DNA of 18,260 nt, taken from NCBI GenBank assembly GCA_964392665.1, contig CAYMQB010000049.1, positions 1 to 18,260 on the forward strand, written 5' to 3'. How positions within the stretch are numbered: position 1 is the first letter of the stretch; each line of letters opens with the position of its first letter. Source of the stretch: CAYMQB01 sp964392665. GTDB lineage: Bacteria > Hydrothermota > E44-bin80. Both the position numbers and the translations under genes were made by a program. The notes beneath the pieces are model-generated. The model worked only from the letters and a program-made list of their open reading frames with translations, was not told where the DNA came from and ran no database searches. Below, in pieces: positions 7,621 to 14,060 of the stretch.

Positions 7621-9015
7621 ATGAAAAGTGGAGTTAAAGATACCTCTTTCTTTTTGGTTGCCTTGTTCCTTGACCTTATTGCCCTTGTTTTGGCATTTTC
7701 TCTTGCTTATTGGCTTAGATTTTCTGAAATTCTGATGCCCTTGAGTAGCGGATATATGTCATACCGGTACTTTATGTTTATTTCCTCTCAGTTTATCGTA
7801 ATCTGGGTTCTTGTTGGATACTTTGCTGGTGCATACGCGACAAAAAGGATATATCCTGTTTCAGAACAGTTTTATGATGTTTTCAGAAATACACTGATTT
7901 CCATTGTTATTGCATTGGCAATGAGCTTCTTTTATAGTCCATTTTCCTATTCGAGAATGGCGTTAATCTTTGCCTTTTTTCTTATTCATTTATTTGTTAG
8001 TGCCGAGAAAATCGCTTTTCGTGCTCTAAAAACATATCTTTTTGGAAAAGGAAAACTGTTAAGCCGTATCCTTATAATTGGGGAAAATCCAATTCTTGAA
8101 AAAACGATTAATGTCATAAGAAAAGATGAAGAACTGGGACTTGAAATTATTGAAGTAATAGAAAATATTGGAACGGATGCCGGAAATGATTTTCATCAGA
8201 AATTGACGGAAATTTCTCGTAAGGTGAAAGCGAATAGCATTGAATTTGTTGTTATGGCTTTTCCTTTCGAGAGACATAGGGAAATCAAAGAAGTTCTTTT
8301 ACAGTGTCGGGATTTGCATGTTAACTTCCTTTTCGTTCCGGACTTATTTGAAATAATGATTTCAAGGGTTAATGCACTTGACCTTAATGGTATGCCTCTT
8401 TTTGTTTTAAGGCAAGCACCACTTGATGGATGGTATGGTTTTGTGAAGAGGATACTTGACATTGGTTTTTCAAGTTTTTTTCTTGCTGTTTCTTTACCGC
8501 TGTTTATCATCATTCCCATTGCAATCAAGATAGATAGTAAGGGAGGGGTGTTCTATTTTCAGAAGAGAGTGGGTAAGAATGAAAAAACATTCAGGATAAT
8601 TAAATTCCGTTCAATGCTTCAAAATGCAGAAGCAAAGACAGGCCCCGTTTGGGCTAACGGAAAATCAGACAATAGAGTGACACATATCGGAAGAGTCCTC
8701 AGGGCAACACATTTTGATGAAATTCCCCAGCTGTTTAATGTTTTTAAAAACGATATGAGCCTGGTTGGTCCAAGACCTGAAAGACCGTGTTTTGTTGATG
8801 AATTAAAGGGAAAGGTCGAAGGATATGTTCTAAGAAATGCAGTAAAACCCGGATTAACAGGTGTTGCACAACTCGAACATAGACCCGATACAACAATTGA
8901 CGATGTGAAAATAAAACTTCGATATGATAGATATTATATGGAAAATGCTTCTTTCAAACTTGACTTTATATTGATTATACGCACAATTCTGACTTTTCTC
9001 AAAAGGCGAGTCTGA
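7621..9015 (+). CDS. Undecaprenyl-phosphate sugar-1-phosphate transferase (EPS/O-antigen initiator)
   Basis: A 464-residue polyprenyl glycosylphosphotransferase of the WbaP/WcaJ type, which moves a hexose-1-phosphate from a UDP-sugar to undecaprenyl phosphate at the inner face of the membrane, the first step of exopolysaccharide or O-antigen assembly. Four membrane segments (about 9-31, 49-70, 91-108, 112-128) lead into a Rossmann-like central domain (RILIIGENP at about 145-153). The catalytic C-terminal part starts at about residue 275 with KRILDIGFS and a hydrophobic hairpin, followed by RVGKNEKTFRIIKFRSM, HFDEIPQLFNV (with the conserved Asp-Glu pair), MSLVGPRPERP and VKPGLTGVAQ. All family blocks are present, so it should be active; which sugar it uses cannot be read. 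I use ATG 7621 because the promoter -10 box overlaps the longer reading. The epimerase gene follows 2 nt later. Confidence 0.93.
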   Translation: MKSGVKDTSFFLVALFLDLIALVLAFSLAYWLRFSEILMPLSSGYMSYRYFMFISSQFIVIWVLVGYFAGAYATKRIYPVSEQFYDVFRNTLISIVIALAMSFFYSPFSYSRMALIFAFFLIHLFVSAEKIAFRALKTYLFGKGKLLSRILIIGENPILEKTINVIRKDEELGLEIIEVIENIGTDAGNDFHQKLTEISRKVKANSIEFVVMAFPFERHREIKEVLLQCRDLHVNFLFVPDLFEIMISRVNALDLNGMPLFVLRQAPLDGWYGFVKRILDIGFSSFFLAVSLPLFIIIPIAIKIDSKGGVFYFQKRVGKNEKTFRIIKFRSMLQNAEAKTGPVWANGKSDNRVTHIGRVLRATHFDEIPQLFNVFKNDMSLVGPRPERPCFVDELKGKVEGYVLRNAVKPGLTGVAQLEHRPDTTIDDVKIKLRYDRYYMENASFKLDFILIIRTILTFLKRRV

Positions 9016-9017
9016 TA

Positions 9018-10106
9018 GTGCCCAAAAGCGCTACCTTTGTTGTTTTTGGAACCCGTCCAGAAATCATCAAATTATCTCCAGTCATTAAAGAGTTCAAAAA
9101 AAGAAATATAGGAATCAAGTCCATCCATACCGGGCAACATTATTCTTTCAGAATGGACAAAATATTTTTTGATGATTTTAAGCTGCCTGACCCAGATTAT
9201 ATTTTAGGTGTTGGTTCCGGAACTCATGCAGTACAAACGGGGCAAATTCTCATACGTATTGAAAAGATATTCCTTAAGGAAAAACCTTGTGTTGTAATTG
9301 CGGAAGGTGATACCAATTCTGTTCTTGCAGCCGCTCTTGGAGCGGCTAAATTAGGAATTAAAGTTGCTCACATTGAAGCGGGTTTGAGGAGCTATGATAG
9401 GGAAATGCCTGAAGAGATAAATAGGATTCTCACAGATCACATTTCCGATTATCTTTTTGCTCCGACAAAAATATCGAAGGACAATCTGCTTAGCGAAGGC
9501 ATTAATAAAAATCATATTTACCTGACAGGCAACACCATTGTAGATTCTGTATTAGCGAATATTGAAACTGCAAAGAAAAATTCGCGAATTCTTTCCAGTT
9601 TGAAATTGACAAACGGGAATTATCTGCTTCTCACGGTTCACAGGCAGGAGAATGTTGACAACAGAGAAAAATTGCAGAGGATAATATTATGTATAAAAGA
9701 GTTGTGCAGAAAATATATGATTGTTCTACCGGTTCATCCTCGAACAACCAAAAAACTCAAGCAGTTCGATTTAATTGAAAAAACGAGGAAGATCAGGAAT
9801 TTGAAGATAATAGAATCTGTAGGATACTATGACTTTCTTACTCTCGAAGCCAATGCGAAACTTATTCTGACGGATTCCGGTGGAATTCAGGAAGAAGCTT
9901 GTATCTTAAAAGTGCCCTGTGTAACACTTAGAGACAATACGGAACGACCTGAGACTGTGAGCATTGGAGCAAATATTGTTGCTGGTACGGAAAAACGCTC
10001 TATTTTTTCTGCCGTTGAAGAAATGATGAAAAGACAAAGAAAATGGAAACATCCATTTGGCAATGGAACAAGTGCACGCAAAATAGTCGATATTTTAGTA
10101 AAATAG
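9018..10106 (+). CDS. wecB: UDP-N-acetylglucosamine 2-epimerase, non-hydrolysing
   Basis: The 362-residue product is a full-length WecB/MnaA-type epimerase, which interconverts UDP-GlcNAc and UDP-ManNAc in the cytoplasm to feed surface polysaccharides that contain ManNAc or ManNAc-uronate. Family motifs run in order: GTRPEIIKLSP (11-21), HTGQHY (37-42), GDTNSVLAAALGA and AHIEAGLRSYDREMPEE (about 95-135), TVHRQENV (about 205), VHPRT (about 240), and TDSGGIQEEACILKVPCVTLR with NTERPET (about 288-318). The GTG start lies 2 nt after the transferase stop codon, so the two genes are co-transcribed and probably translationally coupled. No UDP-ManNAc dehydrogenase, flippase or polymerase lies nearby, so the rest of the pathway must be elsewhere. 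Confidence 0.95.
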   Translation: MPKSATFVVFGTRPEIIKLSPVIKEFKKRNIGIKSIHTGQHYSFRMDKIFFDDFKLPDPDYILGVGSGTHAVQTGQILIRIEKIFLKEKPCVVIAEGDTNSVLAAALGAAKLGIKVAHIEAGLRSYDREMPEEINRILTDHISDYLFAPTKISKDNLLSEGINKNHIYLTGNTIVDSVLANIETAKKNSRILSSLKLTNGNYLLLTVHRQENVDNREKLQRIILCIKELCRKYMIVLPVHPRTTKKLKQFDLIEKTRKIRNLKIIESVGYYDFLTLEANAKLILTDSGGIQEEACILKVPCVTLRDNTERPETVSIGANIVAGTEKRSIFSAVEEMMKRQRKWKHPFGNGTSARKIVDILVK

Positions 10107-10152
10107 AACAGGAACCTAGGAATTAATTGCTCTTATCGTTTCAATATTCGCT
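10107..10152. other. Convergent junction without a clear terminator
   Basis: Forty-six bases separate the stop codons of the + strand epimerase gene and the - strand methyltransferase gene. I looked for a GC-rich hairpin followed by a T-run on either strand and found none, so the two converging transcripts may overlap or end by a factor-dependent route. Confidence 0.4.
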
Positions 10153-10908
10153 CTATTTCTTTTTTGCAGTAACGATCATCCTTCTCGAATCGCTTTTAAA
10201 GGGATTTGCATCCCAGTCACTGTACATTTGACACTTTTCAAATCCTGCTATTTTCAATAATTCTTCAATCTCAGAAGAATTATAAAATCTTACAAAGAAG
10301 GGCTTATCTTTCCTTTCCCCATTTCTAATTACAATTCTTCTGTTATAAAGACGCCCCGTAGCATTGTCAAATTTCCACCTATCAATCATTAGATCCTTCC
10401 CTTTTTCTGTAACAGAATAGGGAAGGAAATGTTTCAAGAAAACATCCCTGTTATGTGTATCAAGACAAAAAATACCACCGTGTTTGAGTGCGCCGTATAC
10501 ATTTTTCAGAACCTTTAAATTTTCCTCATCTTCAAAATATCCAAAGGAAGTGTAAAGAAGAATAACTCTATCGAATTCTTCTAAAAATGCGATTTCCCTC
10601 ATATCGCCGTGAATATAATCAACGGAAATATCTTTTTTCTCTGCTTCGATTTTTGCAATGTCAAGAAAACCCTGAGTAATGTCAACACCAGTTACCCGAT
10701 GTCCTAATTTACCCAGACGGTTTGCATGTCTTCCATGACCACACGCTAAATCAAGTATGTCAAAAGGCTTATCGAGTTTTAATTCTCTTACAAGAAATTC
10801 TACCTGTTTTTCTGTACGGTCTTCTGAAATTGAATCTTCATAGAAATATAAATAATCTTTTGGTTCGAACACCGCCTTAAAATCGAATATATGTTCTTCC
10901 TGTTTCAT
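10153..10908 (-). CDS. Class I SAM-dependent methyltransferase
   Basis: A 251-residue Rossmann-fold methyltransferase. Motif I is ILDLACGHGRHA (51-62), with the acidic residue of motif II in VTGVDIT (72-78) and a third block at about HGDMRE (around 100), followed by the strand VILLYTSFGYF and the post-motif hGGIFCLDTHNRD. These place the cofactor pocket with confidence; the substrate is not evident, though this general type often acts on small molecules. The start has a good ribosome-binding site (AGGGAG about 8 nt upstream). It is the last gene of the long - strand run, 74 nt below the COG1237 metallo-hydrolase, a gap large enough to leave open whether it shares the same transcript. I see no promoter in that gap. 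Confidence 0.85.
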   Translation of the reverse strand: MKQEEHIFDFKAVFEPKDYLYFYEDSISEDRTEKQVEFLVRELKLDKPFDILDLACGHGRHANRLGKLGHRVTGVDITQGFLDIAKIEAEKKDISVDYIHGDMREIAFLEEFDRVILLYTSFGYFEDEENLKVLKNVYGALKHGGIFCLDTHNRDVFLKHFLPYSVTEKGKDLMIDRWKFDNATGRLYNRRIVIRNGERKDKPFFVRFYNSSEIEELLKIAGFEKCQMYSDWDANPFKSDSRRMIVTAKKK

Positions 10909-10982
10909 CTAATGGTCTCCCTTCGGATATCTCATTCAAATTCAGTGTCTTGTTCCCATGCATTTTCCACACGCGGTTTCCC

Positions 10983-11624
10983 CTATATCTCAATAATTTT
11001 TCCCACTCCACCCTCAATATATTCGTCAGGATAGTAGGATTTTATTTCTTCTTTGTGTTGAGTGCAATGCGTTGTGCAAATTAATTTCATATCTTTAAAA
11101 AGCTCATATTTGTTAAATCCATGCACTCCACCTATTATTGCGTATAATACACCAAACTCCGATGCGGCATTGAGAATGTTTGACATCTCCGGGTGTGAAC
11201 ATCCAACAATCAAAACAATCCCTTTATTTGTTTTAATTGCCATACTTTGTTCTATTCCATCAATCTCACCTGTAGAGAAGATATTTTCGTGAATTCTTAA
11301 AGGCTTATCTACGATAATTACTTCCTTTGCACCATGAATTTTTCCCAACGAAGGAGGAACGTAGACCGTGACCTCTTTATTCACTTTGAGAAATTCAGAC
11401 AATCCACCTATGTGGTCGTAATGCTTATGTGAGATGAATATCTCATCTATCGATGCCGATTCTATGTTTAACTTCTCCATATTTGAAAGAAGTACTGTTC
11501 CTTTTGTTCCGGTGTCGAAAAGAATTCTTGGTGTATTTTCTACTTCAACCAGACAGGAGAAACCCCAATCAGCCTCAAGTCCTTCTTTATAAGCTGTATT
11601 GTCATAGACAATGGTAACTTTCAT
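10983..11624 (-). CDS. COG1237-type metallo-beta-lactamase-fold hydrolase
   Basis: The 213-residue product has the metal-binding signature HKHYDH (66-71) after strand ILFDTGTKG (34-42), with further ligands likely in VGCSHPE and TTHCTQH. The pattern around these, including GCSHP and IGGVHGF, is that of the COG1237 group, often annotated after the archaeal 7,8-dihydropterin-6-yl-methyl-4-(beta-D-ribofuranosyl)aminobenzene-5'-phosphate synthase. That name rests on few proteins, so the reaction here is open; hydrolysis or transfer at a phosphate or lactone is typical of the fold. It is somewhat shorter than many relatives but keeps the C-terminal VGKIIEI strand. It begins 9 nt after the small cysteine-protein gene, in one operon with another metallo-beta-lactamase-fold gene of a different family. 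Confidence 0.85.
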   Translation of the reverse strand: MKVTIVYDNTAYKEGLEADWGFSCLVEVENTPRILFDTGTKGTVLLSNMEKLNIESASIDEIFISHKHYDHIGGLSEFLKVNKEVTVYVPPSLGKIHGAKEVIIVDKPLRIHENIFSTGEIDGIEQSMAIKTNKGIVLIVGCSHPEMSNILNAASEFGVLYAIIGGVHGFNKYELFKDMKLICTTHCTQHKEEIKSYYPDEYIEGGVGKIIEI

Positions 11625-11633
11625 TCAGATCTC

Positions 11634-11864
11634 CTATTTTCTGTTTACAGTTCCAGAATATGTAAATGAATGTTTTTTCATCTTAATCCATTTCCCTTCA
11701 ATTATTCCAATTAAATTGCCACACTGGCATTTTACTTCATTCCCGTCCCGAATGCTATAATCTTCGATTATTCTGTCTTTCCAGCAATGCCATAATCTGC
11801 CCTTTCCAATCTTTTTATATTTTAGAATTCTACTTTTACATTTGGTACATTTTATAGTTATCAT
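11634..11864 (-). CDS. Small zinc-ribbon-like protein
   Basis: A 76-residue protein with CxxC at Cys6 and Cys9, a lone Cys27 in WHCW, and CxC at Cys46 and Cys48 (CQCG). Two cysteine knuckles about 37-40 residues apart suggest a zinc ribbon or similar structural metal site. It is basic and has no signal peptide. The start codon overlaps the stop codon of the upstream UPF0282 gene as ATGA, and the next gene begins 9 nt after its stop. This tight coupling between two metallo-hydrolase genes is the main reason to accept it as real. Function is unknown; an accessory, nucleic-acid-binding or metal-handling role is only a guess. Confidence 0.75.
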   Translation of the reverse strand: MITIKCTKCKSRILKYKKIGKGRLWHCWKDRIIEDYSIRDGNEVKCQCGNLIGIIEGKWIKMKKHSFTYSGTVNRK

Positions 11865-12820
11865 TTTTCTTCACTCAATCGTACACTATTATAGAGTCCT
11901 TTTGCCAAATCCCAATATTTATCGGTATTCTCTTTGCCTTTTGCATAATCTTTATGCCACCCATCGGGAACAGGCATTTCTGTATACAGTTCTTTTCGCC
12001 TTGCTTCGAGTAACATTCTGGGTTTTTTCATAAAATCTGCGCTACATATGACTTCTTTTCCAGTTTTGGAAGATAATCGTTTTAGCCATTTGATACCCTC
12101 AAAATTTCTCATAAGATGATGGTCAAGAATCAACCCATCAATCTTTTGGGACAACAGTTCGGCATTATGCCAGGCTTTGTTGATTTGATGTTTACTAACT
12201 CTATTAACCAAGTAAAGGGGTGGACCGCTAACTATTAATATATCGGGTTTCCAATGCAATATTTCAGAAGTTGCTTCATCGGTAAGTAATTGAATGTCAG
12301 AACCATGCACGAACACATAATCTTCTTCAATTCTTGTCATCATTACGGTTCCCATGTTACTATTTTTATCTCCGTGAAAAACAGGTTTGGAAAACTCCAG
12401 GGCTCCGTGTGTATTTCCTTTCGGTTCTACTATTTTATTTTTCAGGACGCAAACGAGAGCATTCGCTCTTTTCTTCTGAGTTTGAGAAAGAAGCGACGGG
12501 TTTTTAGTCCATATATTTGCATCCGCGTTTAAGTTCGCTACTTTGTTAATGTTGAGTTGGTAAGGATTCGCATCTACCAGCGGTATGTGGTCTCCGTGAT
12601 AATGGCTGAATACAATATCGGTAGCTTCAGACCATCTTTTCAAGATTTTTCTCTGAATCCTTTCACCCACCGCAACTTGAAGAGGATGTGGAAGTAATCC
12701 ATACCTTGTGTAACCCAGTGCTATTCCTGGATCGATCAATATCTTTTTGTCTTTGGTTTTTACAAAACAGCAAAGGCTTCGCACGCCCAGTGATTCGGCT
12801 CCTATAATCTCGATATCCAT
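11861..12820 (-). CDS. UPF0282/COG2248 metallo-beta-lactamase-fold hydrolase
   Basis: The 319-residue product matches the UPF0282 (COG2248) predicted hydrolase family, which I know mainly from archaea, for example in Methanocaldococcus. Features include the opening IEIIGAESLGVRSLCCFV, the strand ILIDPGIALGYTRYGLLPHP (28-47), the metal motif HYHGDH (73-78), FVHGSD at about 170, a hydrophobic strand ending in SGPPLYL at about 200, and LDHHLMR at about 237. No biochemical function is established for the family that I can name. The length is normal and all ligand positions seem present, so the protein should be intact. AGGA a few bases before the ATG serves as ribosome-binding site. It sits 21 nt below the BtrH-like gene and overlaps the small cysteine protein by 4 nt. 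Confidence 0.87.
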   Translation of the reverse strand: MDIEIIGAESLGVRSLCCFVKTKDKKILIDPGIALGYTRYGLLPHPLQVAVGERIQRKILKRWSEATDIVFSHYHGDHIPLVDANPYQLNINKVANLNADANIWTKNPSLLSQTQKKRANALVCVLKNKIVEPKGNTHGALEFSKPVFHGDKNSNMGTVMMTRIEEDYVFVHGSDIQLLTDEATSEILHWKPDILIVSGPPLYLVNRVSKHQINKAWHNAELLSQKIDGLILDHHLMRNFEGIKWLKRLSSKTGKEVICSADFMKKPRMLLEARRKELYTEMPVPDGWHKDYAKGKENTDKYWDLAKGLYNSVRLSEEK

Positions 12821-12841
12821 ATCTTCCTGTTTTAAAATGAG

Positions 12842-13801
12842 TTAAAGTTCTTTAATTATTTTTTCCAATAGTGTGAGTCCTTTTGCCTCTGCTGAACGGG
12901 CAACTTTGAGATGCTCTATCCCGGCACCAACCCGCACTTCATCCTTGATATGTTCAGGCTTACGATCACGAAATGGAAATACATCTACGATTGCTTTAAG
13001 ATTTTGTGCAACCACTTCATAATGTTTTGATGCTTCATCAAACAAATGACTTAAACGTTCATCCATTCGGCTCTTTGCCTCTTTCAGAAATCCAACAGCG
13101 TAGCTGCGGCATTCACTCCAGACTGCTGAATTATATGCCATACCTAAACTATCGGCTTTCCCTTGCTCTAATGCCTTTATCCAGTTGTCGTAACCGTCTA
13201 AACCTGCTCCATATTTTGGATATATCCATTTTTCAGGACTTTTTGAGTACTCTAAAGCAAACTCAAATGCTTGCTTAACGGCCTTCACATCATCAGCTGG
13301 CTGACCTTGTTCTATACTGTACATCTCGAGGACACCAATCTCTGTATCACCGACTTGCTTCCACTGTTTGGGTCCTTTGCCATCATCGCACAGGGGACCG
13401 GAGAAATAGTATCCTGCATCGTCGTAACCATTAATAACATAAAATTCCGGAATATCCAGTTCCCAACCATAGCAGGGAATACCTTCATCGATAGCCTGTT
13501 TGATACGTTCCCAGGCTTTTTTCTGTTTTTCCGCAAAATCTTTTTCTGATTTAAATGCAAAAATCCCATCTACAGTGTATCCGATGTTTTTTGCGAGTTC
13601 GAAAAGCATTTCCGTGCGCCATGCTGTGGGACCACTCGCGCAAACAACCTCATGAACATTTATAATGAATGCATGACCTGTTGCGCCAAATAGCCATGCC
13701 TCTGAAATATCCAGATTCAAATAGTCAAGACAGCCTTTGATGCATCCAAGATGCGAAACCCACATAGGTTTCCATTTTAGATTCTCAAGTTTTTTTGCCA
13801 T
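12842..13801 (-). CDS. BtrH_N-like papain-fold protein
   Basis: The 319-residue product has an N-terminal domain of about 165 residues resembling the BtrH_N/C39-like papain fold: Cys20 and Cys24 in HLGCIKGCLDYLNL, then ISEAWLFGATGHAF with His43, a helix in EMLFELAKNIGYTVDG, and the late block GIPCYGWELDIPEFYVINGYDDAGYYF. The fold is used by the butirosin acyltransferase BtrH and by C39-type peptidases. In those, the strand before GYDD usually carries the active-site His; here the place reads IPEFYVINGYDD, without one. Either another residue (His43 is a candidate) takes over or the protein is a non-catalytic relative. The second half is helical (GLDGYDNWIKALEQGKAD, then ECRSYAVGFLKEAKSRM). A strong AAGGAGG precedes the ATG. 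Fold moderately sure; reaction unknown. Confidence 0.65.
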   Translation of the reverse strand: MAKKLENLKWKPMWVSHLGCIKGCLDYLNLDISEAWLFGATGHAFIINVHEVVCASGPTAWRTEMLFELAKNIGYTVDGIFAFKSEKDFAEKQKKAWERIKQAIDEGIPCYGWELDIPEFYVINGYDDAGYYFSGPLCDDGKGPKQWKQVGDTEIGVLEMYSIEQGQPADDVKAVKQAFEFALEYSKSPEKWIYPKYGAGLDGYDNWIKALEQGKADSLGMAYNSAVWSECRSYAVGFLKEAKSRMDERLSHLFDEASKHYEVVAQNLKAIVDVFPFRDRKPEHIKDEVRVGAGIEHLKVARSAEAKGLTLLEKIIKEL

Positions 13802-13816
13802 CTTTTCCTCCTTATT

Positions 13817-14060
13817 CTAACACGTCCTTTTCTGCTTGTCTTCAATGACTGAACGGAGAAGCTGAATCCCTCCAATGTGTGAAGCAGTGTGGGCAGTGGT
13901 AATAAAAATCCAGGTGCCACACTCAAAACCCCATGAGAAGTTGGTGGTATCTTGTGAAGGTCATCCTCAGTCAGGGATTCGATATACTTATGGCTTTCCT
14001 CGCGAACTTCTCTTGCCCAGTCAAAAACATTTTCTACAGAACCAACTGACTTTCGAATAA
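13817..14060 (-). pseudogene. DinB-family C-terminal remnant with frameshift
   Basis: Two adjoining frames together encode the C-terminal half of a DinB/YfiT-type four-helix metalloenzyme. The first gives FDWAREVREESHKYIESLTE then DDLHK; after a change of frame near 13950 the second gives TTNFSWGFECGTWIF, AHTASHIGGIQLLRS and a stop at 13817. The HxxxH in AHTASH is the family's C-terminal metal-ligand pair. Adding one base at about 13950 (AAGAT to AAGGAT) joins the frames as HKDTTNFSW. The N-terminal half, which holds another ligand His, is missing: the readable part begins where the glycosyltransferase gene ends. So the gene is both truncated and frameshifted. The frameshift alone could be a sequencing error; the missing half could not. 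Its start at 14060 is approximate. Confidence 0.7.

Noticed and set aside
10909..10982. Possible promoter or gene fragment between the COG1237 and methyltransferase genes
   Set aside because: No -35/-10 pair with proper spacing and no recognisable coding motif in any frame; it is left as a plain gap.
10153..13801. Idea that the cluster is a phage-defence system
   Set aside because: No nuclease, NTPase, reverse transcriptase, TIR or toxin motif is present in these genes; enzymes of small-molecule chemistry fit better.
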